This document shows positions 8,394 through 18,177 of a stretch of DNA of 64,000 nucleotides, one piece after another; within the stretch, counting starts at the first letter, position 1; each line of letters opens with the position of its first letter. The stretch is from CAVXXB01 sp963765585 (GTDB lineage: Bacteria; Calditrichota; Calditrichia; JAJRVZ01). The DNA lies in NCBI GenBank assembly GCA_963765585.1, contig CAVXXB010000001.1, forward strand, positions 186,001 to 250,000, given 5' to 3'. A program made the position numbers and the translations under genes. A model generated the notes under the pieces. The model did no database searches. It worked only from the letters and a program-made list of their open reading frames with translations, and was not told where the DNA came from.

Positions 8394-8986
8394 TCTTATA
8401 AAGACCGATGGCGACTTACGTTATATAATTACAGTTATTTTAATAATGGAAAATTCATTGTCGCCATATTGTATTATTGATTTCATTATGAATATAATCG
8501 CCTTTTTGTATCAGAAGAAGATACCAGGAAAACAATAAAATTATATGTTATAATCAATTCAATCACAAAATGTATCTGATTTAGACCTCCACGTATAATA
8601 CTCAGACATGAGATAATTTTAATATTTTCAAAAATTAAATTTAGCTTTGAGATTTATTTCTCATTCAGTATCTTTTATATATATAAAAAAATTTTCCGGT
8701 TTGATACATATTAATGAGTTTTTATTTCGATAATATTGTTTTCTTAAAAGTATGCACTCAAGACGACTCCACTCAACTAAAATCGTTTTATCTCTTCAAA
8801 TAACATAGAAAAAAGCAGGATATTTATCAATTCTGCAATCGGTATAAATTATATTATAATAGCTGAAAATCTGAAATTATCAAAGACCTTTTTAAAATAT
8901 ATCTGAAAATTTTTAAATCCGTGTTTGATGATTTGATATTATTGAAATTCGCTGAGAAATAATCTGCATAAACTGAAAGAAATATT
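8394..8986. other. Gene-free AT-rich stretch
   Basis: These 593 bp between the cargo pseudogene and the sensor-kinase pseudogene contain the right copy of the 53-bp repeat (8548-8600) and otherwise very AT-rich sequence. I see no gene, tRNA or clear terminator. Confidence 0.6.
8548..8600 (+). repeat. 53-bp direct repeat, right copy
   Basis: It matches 6692-6744 with a single T-to-C difference at 8592. Its position after the cargo pseudogene makes the 1.8-kb segment look like a unit that was inserted by, or prone to deletion through, recombination. Confidence 0.85.
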
Positions 8987-11900
8987 ATGAAAAACAGTGA
9001 CAAAACTCAGATATTAGGCGCCCTTTTACTCTCTTCCGGACAGGCCTGTATAAATTTCAAATTTCTTGTTGCGGAAGAAACTAATTTTCTGGAAAAGATT
9101 AGAGCAGAGGAGTGGTATCCTCTGGAAGAATTTTTAACTTTTTTAAATAGTGTAAGGGAGAAGTATTCTGACCCTGCACCCATACTTGAACAAATTGGTA
9201 TTGAAATGATGAATCTCTGGTACTCTCAAGGTCCGGGGAAACAAATTATTAAAAGAGGAATTGATTTTCTACACTTTCAAACCAGTTCTGAGGGATATTA
9301 CAGTGTTATTCGTGGGAATCCAGATCAAATCGGTGATTTTTCGTTGCTGAGCCTGGATGAAAAAAAAGGAACCGCAATTGTTCAAAGCACCACTCCTTTT
9401 AGCAAAGACATGGAACGAGGCGTTTTGATGGGTGGTTTGGGAACAACCAAAGACCTACTGTATATCAATGTCGATAACTCAGAAAATGAGAACATTTTTC
9501 TGATCCAGTTCAGGGATTCTCAAAATGCATTTGAAGATAAGGAGAAGTCACTTGAAATACCCGATGACCTTTCTTTAACTACATTATACTGGAAACACAA
9601 AATGCTTGAGGATGATTTTAAGCGTTACAGTTCTTTTTGGAATTCGACAAATGACACCTTATCTCAGGAATTTGAAAAACGAAGAAAACAAGAAGAGGAA
9701 CTTCGGGAACGCACAACAGAACACATACCAGACTAACAAACTGTTAAAGCAAGAAATTGCTCAGCGAAAACAAGCAGAAAAAGCGTTGCGGGAGTCTGAT
9801 GCGCTGTATCACTCACTCGTTGAAAATTTACCCCAATATATTTTCCGTAAGGATAAAAAAGGCCGCTATACATTTGTCAATCAACAGTTTTGTTTAAAAG
9901 AGGGAAAACCTTCCGAAGCATTTCTTGGAAAAACAGATTTGGAACTCTATCCGCCGGACATGGCTCAAAGATTCCGAAAAGCGGATCAAAATATTTATGA
10001 AACCCGTGAAGACCTTGAGTGGATAGATGTAGAAGAAATACCTGAGGGGAAAAAGCGGTATACTCAGGTAATTAAAACTCCGATTTACGATAGTAAAAAT
10101 CATATTGTTGGAATACAGGGAATTTTCTGGGATATCACTGAGCACAAGCAGGCTGAGGAGGCCCTGAACAAGAGTCTTCAGCGACTCTCCCTCGTCGTAG
10201 AGCAAAGTCCGTTGGCAGTCATTGAGTGGAATACTGAGTTTGAAGTTGAGTCGTGGAATTCAGCGGCAGAGATGATTTTCGGGTACACGGCAGAAGAAGC
10301 AATCGGCAGGCACGCTGCAGGCCTGATCGTACCAGAGGAACTCAAATCTCACATTGATCAGGTCTGGCAAAAGCTATTAACTCAAACCGGCGGCCAGCAA
10401 AGCTCTAACCAGAATCATACCAAGGACGGGCGGTTGATCATGTGCGAATGGTATAATTCACCCATTGTCGATGCACAGGGAAATGTTCTCTGTGTTGCAT
10501 CTCTGGTATTGGACATCACTGAACGTACAAGAGTGGAGGAGGAATTAAAGATATATCAGGTTATGATCGAGTCAGCCCAGGATGCTATTTTTTATAAGGA
10601 TTTGGAGAGTCGCTATATCAGTGCCAATGATAAAACTCTGGAAGCTTTTGGATTATCAAGGGAAGAGGTCATTGGTAAGAATGATTATGAATTGATGACA
10701 GATCAGGAAGAAGCCAGGGGAAACTTCGTGATGACCAAACTGTTTTTAAATCAGGAAAAACCACAGAATTTTATAAACAGATGACTGGTGAAGATAATAA
10801 AGAATACTGGTTTCAGGCAAAAAAGGTCCCTCAGTTTGATAACGATGGTAAAGTAAAAGGACTCGTTGGCATTGCCAGGGACATTACTGAGCTCAAAAGA
10901 GTGGAAAACGCATTGCGCGAGTCGGAGGCGGAATTACGTGCCTTATTCGCAGGCATGCCCGATGTGGTCATCTATGTTAAATGGGGACGGACAATTTCTC
11001 AAAATCGCACCAACCTCACCAGATCTTCTCTATAAACCAGAGAACGAGTTGCGCGGAAAAACTTTACATGAAACATTTCCTCAGGATCAGGCGGATATAT
11101 TTCTAAAAAATGTTCGACAGAGTCTTGAAACACAACAGGTCGTCAAGATTGAATACTGCCTGGAACATCGGAGAAACATGTACACTGGTTTGATGGACGT
11201 ATCGCTCCCATGTCGAAGGATACTGTCGTCTATGTCGCCCGGGATATTACAGCACGTAAACGAGCAGAAGAGACATTGCGGGAGAGCGAAGAGAAACATA
11301 GGGCTATCTTTGAGAATGCTAATGATATGATTATAATTGCGCAAGACGGCAGAATAGCATTTGCAAATCCTGCTCTTGAAAAAATTTTGGGTTATTCTGA
11401 TGATGAGGTAGTATCAAAACCATTTACTGAGTTCATTCATCCGGATGACCGGGGAATGGTTTTTAAGCGATATAAGAAAAGAATGACTGGGGAAGATGTC
11501 GAGACAGGATATCAATTCAGAGTCCTCACTGCATCAGGGGAAGAAAGATGGGTTATTATCAATTCAAGTGCATTAGACTGGGATGGGAAACCTTCGACGC
11601 TTAATTTCTTAAGCGATATCACCGAACAGAAATTAGCGGAAGAAGGGGTAATAGCAGCCAAAGAACAAGCTGAGGCCGCTAATCGAGCTAAAAGCGCTTT
11701 TCTTGCCAATATGAGCCACGAATTGCGCACACCTTTGAACAGTATTTTAGGCTATACGCAAATTCTCAAACGCGATAAAAGTATAAAAAAGCAGCAAAGA
11801 GATGCTATTAATACGATTCACTATAGTAGTGAACATTTATTGACACTGATCAATGAGCTGTTAGACCTTTCCAGGATTGAAGCACAAAAAATGGAACTGG

Positions 11901-13091
11901 AACTGGCAGATGTGTATCTTCCCGGTTTTCTAAAGGGGATCACAGAGATTGCTCTGATCCGGGCGCAGGAGGAAGGAGTTCCATTCGATTATGAAATTGC
12001 ATCTGATTTACCAACAGGTGTTCGTGCAGATGAAAAACGCTTGCGTCAGGTTCTGTTGAACTTGATCAATAATGCGATCAAATTTGCTCAAAGAGGGGCG
12101 TGTTGTTTTTCGGGTTAGCGCCAAATCACTTACTGGAGAGTGATGCAAAATTGCCAACGACAAATCATTCATTTTGAAGTCGAAGATACAGGCATCGGCA
12201 TTTCTCCCGACAAATTAGACGAGATTTTTTTACCGTTTCACCAGGTTGATAAGACAAAACTGACAACTGAAGGAACAGGTTTGGGACTGCCAATTAGCCG
12301 CAATTTACTCCGTATTATGGGCAGCGAATTGCTTGTAAAAAGCGTTTTGGGACAGGGGACGACCTTTTGGTTTGACCTGGAATTACCCGAAGTTGAAGGC
12401 ATCGTGGCGAGATGAAACCATCAGCACAGCGAGACAATCTCGCCATATTATCGGTGTTAAAGGAGAAACACCGAAAAATTTTACTCGTTGATGATAACGA
12501 AAAAAATCGTGCCATGTTACGAGATATGCTATTGCCATTAGGCTTTGAGATTGTTGAAGCAATAAACGGAAAGGAGGCGCTTGCCAAAGCAACAAAATTT
12601 CTCCCGGATCTTATTTTGATGGATTTGGTGATGCCGGTAATGGATGGGATTGAAGCAACACAGCAAATTCGTCAGAGCCCTGCACCTGAAAGAGATCATT
12701 GTGATCGGTGTTTCAGCAAGTGCATTTGATACCACAAAGCAGACAAGTTTTAAAGCAGGTTGTAATGATTTTCTGACGAAGCCCATCCATATAGATAAAT
12801 TGTTAGGATGTTTACAAATGACATTTACAACTTGAATGGCTGTATGAGGAACCATCTTGCGACTGATCCGGGGAACAGCAAGCCTCTGAAGAGTTCACCG
12901 TTGGTTGTTCCTCCAAAAGAGGAGTTGGAAACCTTACTGGAATTCGCCGAAATCAGTCACATTACAGGGATTCAACAGTCTCTCGAAAACCTGAAACAGA
13001 CTGGATCAACAATATCTGTCCTTTTGTGACCAAAATTGAAGAACTTTTAGAGAACTTTCAATTCACACAAATCATCGAAATAATTCAATAA
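8987..13091 (+). pseudogene. Multi-PAS hybrid sensor histidine kinase, heavily frameshifted
   Basis: A once ~1350-residue hybrid kinase now lies in many frames. The order is: an unrecognised N-terminal sensory-like domain (8987-9640), a coiled coil, about five PAS domains (9800-10140, 10170-10530, 10550-10890, 10910-11260, 11290-11630, several ending in the DIT motif), HisKA with H-box MSHELRTPLNS (His near 11716), HATPase (RLRQVLLNLINNAIKFA; DTGIGISPDKL; GTGLGLPISR), and a receiver (12470-12830, LILMDLVMPVMDG, FLTKPI). The tail ends in VTKIEELLENFQFTQIIEIIQ. Frame changes are visible near 9720, 10740, 10985, 11165-11205, 12095, 12140, 12680, 12825, 12880 and 13010. At 12409 an ATGA overlap could mark a genuine kinase/receiver gene border. 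A strong AGGAGG site follows for the next gene. Confidence 0.85.
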
Positions 13092-13112
13092 TTCTCTGCA
13101 AGGAGGAAAACA

Positions 13113-14664
13113 ATGAAGATCCGGACTCATCAGAAAAACGGACCATTTTAGTCGTTGACGATAAGCTTGAGAATTTGAAGGTCTTGATAAGATATTTGAA
13201 AGACAGTGGTTTTGAACTGATGGTGGCGCAGAGTGGCGAAGAGACCCTCAAACATGTTGAGCGTATCATTCCCGGATATTATTCTGTTGGATGTGCTCAT
13301 GCCCGGCATTGATGGCTTTGAAACCTGCCGCCGTTTGAAGGAGAACGAGACGACCCAGGAGATTCCGGTCATTTTTATGACAGCCCTGACGGAGACTGTG
13401 GATAAAGTCAAAGGCTTTGAAGCGGGCGCTGTTGATTATCTGACGAAGCCGCTGCAACACGAAGAGGTCTTGGCTCGCGTGAACGCCCATCTGACCATTC
13501 GGAAATTCCAACAGCAACTCCAGGAACAAAACGTCTTGTTACAGCAGAAAAACGCTCTATTAGAAAAGCAAAAGCGAGAGCTGCGAGAGAGCGAAGCACG
13601 ATTCCGCGGGTTATCGGAAGCCACATTCGAAGGGATTCTCATTCATGACGAAGGGCGCATTCTTGATGGCAATCAGAAGTTGGAGGAAATGTTCGGCTAT
13701 CAACGTTCCGAATAGTCGGAAAGAACGCTCTGGAATTTTTGACACTCCGAATTTCGTGAAATGGCTCTGGAACGGATACGGACAAAAGATGAAATCCCAT
13801 ATGAAGCAGAAGGGATCAGAAAAGACGGGACACTCTTTCCTCTTGAGGTGCAGGCGAAAACAATGCCTTATCAAGGACGCGATGTCCGGGTCGTCGCCAT
13901 TCGGGATCTCACCTGGCGAAAAGCGATGGAGGAGGAAAAAGCCCGGATCCAGCAGGAGAACCTCACTTTCAGCATGGAAACATTAGGGTTTGTCACACAT
14001 GAATTAAAATCTCCATTAGCGGCGATGCAAACGATGATTGCCGTGATGCTTGAAGGGTTTGCCGGAGAGGTTCCGGACAAAATCGGACATATCTTCTCCG
14101 CATCAGGCGAAACTGTGAAGAATTGCAGGATATGGTCAAGAATTACCTGGATCTCTCACGGCTCGGTATGGGCGAATTGGTTGCCCGTAAAGCACCTGTC
14201 AATTACTATAAGGAGGTTGTGGAGCCTTGTGTTGAACACGCTCAGATACTTTTTGAGTCGCGCGAATCACTCTGACTGTCGATTGTCCCGAAAATCTGAC
14301 AGTTCAGGCAGATCACGATTTACTCCGCATTGCGTTGACCAATTACCTCAGCAATGCCGCCAAATATGGTGCAACACACACGCAAGTTCGTCTCACTGTC
14401 CAGGAAGAACAGGGCATATTTCCACCACCGTTTGGAATGAAGGTGCGGGATTTCGTCCGGAAGAACAGGCGTTGCTCTTTACAAAATTTTCCCGGCTTAC
14501 AGAATGAGAATACTGTGAAAAAGCGTGGGAGCGGATTAGGACTCTATCTGACCAAGCATATCATTGAATTGCATGGTGGAAAGGTTTGGGCGGAATCGGT
14601 TCCCGAACAATGGGCGAAATTTTGTTTCAGTTTTCCGATGAATCCTGATGCTCGAAAAAACTAA
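13113..14664 (+). pseudogene. Response-regulator/PAS/histidine kinase, frameshifted
   Basis: A strong ribosome binding site (AGGAGG at 13101-13106, 6 nt before ATG) marks the start, but the frame is lost within a few codons. The remains read as a receiver (13150-13480: RTILVVDDKLENLKVL, PDIILLDVLMPGIDG, DYLTKPL), a glutamine-rich coiled coil, a PAS domain (13590-13920), HisKA with THELKSPLAAMQ (His near 13998), and HATPase ending GSGLGLYLTKHIIELHGGKVW. Frame changes occur near 13115, 13265, 13715, 14105, 14265 and 14400-14480. It was probably co-transcribed with the preceding kinase as a signalling pair. Confidence 0.85.
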
Positions 14665-14694
14665 CTTCTTCGAGTTATCTTAAAAAATCCCTTT

Positions 14695-15660
14695 TTATTT
14701 TTCAATATTTATGACAACTTTTCCTTTGGCTCTTCCTTCTCCAAGATACCGAAGCGCATCCGGAACCGCAATTAGTGAATATTTTCTGTCAATAATGGGG
14801 GTCACTTTTCCCGACTCAATGAGTTCCAATATATAGGCCAGATCCTTATTTGCCTTAACACCAAGAATACTCATTTTTTTACCTCCGGTTATGGATATCA
14901 ATGAACCCACAATCAAGGTTTGAAAAATATGAGCCATTGATCCTCCAACCATCAAATAAACACCGCGGGAGCTTAATGCTCGTTTGTAATCAGGGATCGA
15001 ATGACACGCCACAAGATCAAGTATCAAATCATAGCACTGTCCATTTTGCGTGAAATCTTGTTCAGTATAATCGATGACATGATCGGCACCAAGAGAACGC
15101 ATCAAATCCAATTTCTCTGAATGATCGACGCCGGTCACTTCTGCATCAAATAATTTAGCCATTTGCAGCGCAAATGAACCCGAGCCCCCGCCCGCGCCAT
15201 TTATCAGCACCTTCTGTCCGGGCTGAACCTGTCCCTTATCACGTATTCCCTGTAGGGCAACACATGCCGCCTGAGGTATGGCTGCCGCATCCTCAAATGT
15301 CAAACCGGCCGGCTTGTGTACCAACATATTTTCCTCGGCACAGACATACTCAGCAAATCCACCCCAGCGCCCGAGTATATCGCCAAACACCTCGTCACCT
15401 GGTTGAAACTGTGTTACTTTTCCGCCAACTGCATCAACCCGTCCTGCGATATCAGATCCAAGTATCTTGCGTTTTGGTTTTCGAATCCCCCACATGCGGG
15501 TATATAATGGTGAACCTGTCAGAAGTTCATAATCCGATGCATTCAAAGAAACAGCATGTACTTTTATCAGAACTTCATTCTCCTTGGGAGTAGGTTTTTT
15601 GATATCCTTTAATTCAAGAACATCGGGCGGGCCATATTTTTCATAAACGACCGCTTTCAT
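14695..15660 (-). CDS. NAD(P)-dependent medium-chain oxidoreductase (quinone oxidoreductase-like, zinc-free)
   Basis: The product of 321 residues belongs to the MDR superfamily. The GroES-like N-terminal half has MKAVVYEKYGPPDVLEL and GSDIAGRVDAVG; the Rossmann half has the nucleotide motif INGAGGGSGSFALQMAK and later GADHVIDYTEQDF. The catalytic-zinc Cys/His ligands of alcohol dehydrogenases are absent, as in the quinone oxidoreductase branch. I chose the internal ATG at 15660 because AAGGGAT lies 5 nt upstream; an upstream ATG at 15699 would add 13 residues. It is the first intact gene to the right of the decay zone, transcribed towards it. The substrate is unknown. Confidence 0.85.
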   Translation of the reverse strand: MKAVVYEKYGPPDVLELKDIKKPTPKENEVLIKVHAVSLNASDYELLTGSPLYTRMWGIRKPKRKILGSDIAGRVDAVGGKVTQFQPGDEVFGDILGRWGGFAEYVCAEENMLVHKPAGLTFEDAAAIPQAACVALQGIRDKGQVQPGQKVLINGAGGGSGSFALQMAKLFDAEVTGVDHSEKLDLMRSLGADHVIDYTEQDFTQNGQCYDLILDLVACHSIPDYKRALSSRGVYLMVGGSMAHIFQTLIVGSLISITGGKKMSILGVKANKDLAYILELIESGKVTPIIDRKYSLIAVPDALRYLGEGRAKGKVVINIEK

Positions 15661-15740
15661 AAATATCCCTTCATGATTTTTTGATCCCATCCTATTCAAG
15701 GACTTTATCCTGAATTTCGAGATTTAAGGATAATGTTTCC

Positions 15741-15816
15741 TTAACCGCAATGTACGCAAAGAAGTATAATTATTTATTTTGCGTACTTTGCATGTCCTCT
15801 GCTAACTTTGCGGTTA
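15741..15816. repeat. Intergenic hairpin with ~9-nt period (CCGCAAAGT type)
   Basis: The left arm TTAACCGCAATGTACGCAAA and the right arm (15777-15816), which on the other strand reads CTAACCGCAAAGTTAGCAGA followed by GTACGCAAAA, form an imperfect inverted repeat. Units repeat about every 9 nt (CGCAAAGTT/AGCAGAGGA/CATGCAAAG/TACGCAAA). It lies in the ~540-bp gap between the oxidoreductase and the small lysine-rich gene; the rest of that gap shows no gene. Confidence 0.65.
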
Positions 15817-16203
15817 GAAATATGTAAACACCTGGTCAGGCCAAGACATATTATGCATATCAAAGATATCAAAACAAATTTATTTTCATAAATTGTAAAA
15901 ACATTTGTTCTCTTCATCTATAAATGATCCCTTAAAATTTATATGAACTTCGTCAAGACAACACAAATTAATTCTACATTCGTACAAACGTTGTGAAATA
16001 AGTATTTTATTGTAATGCCGTGGAAGTATTCTTACCTTGTTCTGACTATTATATTTTGAACACAATCATTTTTTTACCCACCGCTGATTTTAAGATTAAT
16101 AGCCTGACTATTTGTATTATTAATTTGATATCCAAGTCATTTTAGCGCAAAACACAATGATTATACTGAAAAGGTACGCATACTAAAAGAAAGGATGTAC
16201 CCA

Positions 16204-16317
16204 ATGGGAGACAAAGGCGGTAAAAAAGATAAAGACAAGAGTCAGAAACAGAAGAAAAGTAAAGAAAAACAAAAAGCTAAGGACAAGTTAGATAAGCAAC
16301 CAAAGCGAGCGGGATAA
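16204..16317 (+). CDS. Small lysine-rich protein (MGDKGGKKDK type, 37 residues)
   Basis: The frame encodes 37 residues beginning MGDKGGKKDKDKSQKQ and ending QPKRAG, almost entirely Lys, Gln, Asp and Glu with no hydrophobic core. Very similar short proteins starting MGDK with K/Q/D repeats recur in unrelated bacteria, so I take it as real; their function is unknown to me, and binding of nucleic acid or ribosomes is only a guess from the charge. AAAGGA lies about 8 nt before the ATG; an in-frame ATG three codons upstream (16195) is possible but has poorer spacing. It stands alone, convergent with the phosphatase gene at 16378. Confidence 0.7.
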   Translation: MGDKGGKKDKDKSQKQKKSKEKQKAKDKLDKQPKRAG

Positions 16318-16377
16318 TTACCTTTATAAGCGTTATGTATCCTGTATGATGATATATTGAAATTTTGTGATCTGTAA

Positions 16378-17505
16378 TTATTTTCTCCGGATAATGATGA
16401 TGGATTGATCATCATGGCTGGAACCATAGGCATTAAGCTGCGAATAGATACGCTCTGCTATTTCATTGGTCGGTAACTGATAGTCAGTCTCTAATATCTT
16501 CCTTATTTGCTCCATACCGAATTCTTCACCCTTTTTGTTTGCGGTTTCAATAATCCCGTCTGAGTAAATAACAAAGAGATCTCCGGATTTTGCGTTTATT
16601 GTATTGTTTTCATATACAGTATCTCTCAGAGTAAGCAGTGGCAACTGGGTGTGCTTTAATTCTGAAAATTCACCATTTTTATCGATTCGCATAATTGGCG
16701 GATGTCCGGCCAATAATATTTCAATACAATCATTATCATGAAAACGCAGCCCGCCAAAAGTGATAAACATCCCCTTTTTTCTATGGTCCAAAAGGACCTT
16801 GTTTAGATTATTTACCACCGCATCCAGAGACTTGCCCGTTTCATAAATCGAGCGGAATGATGCCTTAAACATACCCGATAGCAATCCCGGCCCAACGCCA
16901 TGCCCGGACACATCTATCATATAGACAATCGTCTCGTTTTCATCACTGATCATATCAATCAGGTCGCCGCCAACTTCATCGGTGGGATTGGATCTCCCGG
17001 TAATTTCAAAGCTACTATTATTTACATCAATATCGGGTACCAACACCCGGTGAATTTCGCCGGCCAGTTCCATTTCGGTGGAAAGTGCGACCTGCTTTAT
17101 CCCTTCAATGGTAATAAATCGGATAAGCATAATATAAGCTAAAATGATACATACCATGATGCCTATGCCGTCAAATATCAGCCGGTTTTGCAGCTCGGCT
17201 GCTGTTTCCGGTCCGCCCGGAAAAAATTCCCACCAGGGAATGAAGTGAAATCCGAACTGGAAGACGATGGCAACTGGAAGTATTTTAAAGCTACGTGTGA
17301 ATGAATATGCATATCCGATGGCGACTGTTCCCGAATAGAATACATACAGGAATACTACCTCAATGGCCAGTTTCCCGCCCTGCCAGATATCACTGATAAA
17401 ACCAACCGGGGCAAATATGAGAAAAACCGTTAGCAGGAAGTTAAATGTACTTTTGGGTGGCATTCTGCGCCAGAAACGTCGTGAGGCAATATTTTTGGTA
17501 TTCAT
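16378..17505 (-). CDS. Membrane-bound SpoIIE/RsbU-type serine phosphatase
   Basis: The product has 375 residues with four predicted transmembrane helices in residues 20-140 and a cytoplasmic PP2C-type SpoIIE domain in 150-375. The metal-binding and catalytic motifs DEVGGDLIDM, YMIDVSGHGVGPGLLS, LAGHPPIM, YSDGIIET and SHDDQSIIII are intact. Such enzymes usually dephosphorylate an anti-sigma-factor antagonist (STAS protein) in partner-switching control, but no STAS or RsbW-like gene is adjacent. No clear Shine-Dalgarno site precedes the ATG. Confidence 0.9.
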   Translation of the reverse strand: MNTKNIASRRFWRRMPPKSTFNFLLTVFLIFAPVGFISDIWQGGKLAIEVVFLYVFYSGTVAIGYAYSFTRSFKILPVAIVFQFGFHFIPWWEFFPGGPETAAELQNRLIFDGIGIMVCIILAYIMLIRFITIEGIKQVALSTEMELAGEIHRVLVPDIDVNNSSFEITGRSNPTDEVGGDLIDMISDENETIVYMIDVSGHGVGPGLLSGMFKASFRSIYETGKSLDAVVNNLNKVLLDHRKKGMFITFGGLRFHDNDCIEILLAGHPPIMRIDKNGEFSELKHTQLPLLTLRDTVYENNTINAKSGDLFVIYSDGIIETANKKGEEFGMEQIRKILETDYQLPTNEIAERIYSQLNAYGSSHDDQSIIIIRRK

Positions 17506-17784
17506 GTATTCAAGATATCAAAAAAAACAGCAAAAGAAAAGATCGCTGAAAGGATAAAGGACAATGGGTGAAGACGTGAGTATCAAATTGAATGGGAAGC
17601 CAGTGATTTTGCCAGTGGAGCTTTTTATTATCACCTGATTGTTGATGAGTTTCAGTCTATTAAGAAAATGGTGCTCTTAAAATAACGACATATGTCGCTA
17701 TAGTAAATAGTATCATATGATACCAACATAGAAGAAAAAGAAAGCGGATAATCACGTCGGCAGACGGATCCGCCCGCTCAGGCT

Positions 17785-17960
17785 GTTGCAAAACCAGTAA
17801 ATTTTGGGCTAAAGCCCCGATATTTGTTGAGATTCAGATATCCCTACGCTAAAGCGCAGGGCAAATGACTTTTTGCAACTTCATATATGACAAATGACTA
17901 GCCCCGGCTTTTAAGACGGGGGATAAAAATATCCCTATAATTAGATAGTGCTTTAGCACC
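17785..17960. repeat. REP-like palindrome cluster (CTAAAGC core)
   Basis: In the 672-bp gap before the PL6 lyase gene there are several short palindromes: GGGCTAAAGCCC (17806-17817), CCCTACGCTAAAGCGCAGGG (17842-17861), GCCCCGGC..GACGGGGG (17900-17922) and GTGCTTTAGCAC (17948-17959). An outer pair GTTGCAAAA (17785-17793) and TTTTGCAAC (17871-17879) encloses the first two. Similar CTAAAGC hairpins occur as dispersed REP-type elements mobilised by RAYT transposases; no transposase is in this window. The rest of the gap has no gene. Confidence 0.65.
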
Positions 17961-18081
17961 TAAATTAATGAATCTGTAAAATCGTTCTATTTATAATAAA
18001 GTTATAGTAGATAATTTAGAGAATGGTAATTGCCAATTGCCGACGGCAAAAAGGCAGCTGCCAACTGTTAATTTCATACTA

Positions 18082-18105
18082 AATATCCTGCTATCCTGTC
18101 AAAAA
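18082..18105. repeat. Single arm of the ATCCTGT (8-nt period) repeat
   Basis: The sequence AATATCCTGCTATCCTGTCA matches the right arms of the inverted repeats at 20496-20657 and 31352-31446, but I find no matching left arm here. It lies 70 bp upstream of the PL6 lyase start. Confidence 0.5.
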
Positions 18106-18177
18106 GCCTGCAAGATTCTTGATAATTGGTTAAATTACACCCAATAATCACTTACTCTACAACAAAGGAAATTCAAA

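Noticed and set aside
5173..14694. attL/attR pair from a tRNA-Glu-integrating element
   Set aside because: I found no repeat of the tRNA-Glu 3' end near the right border and no integrase remnant.
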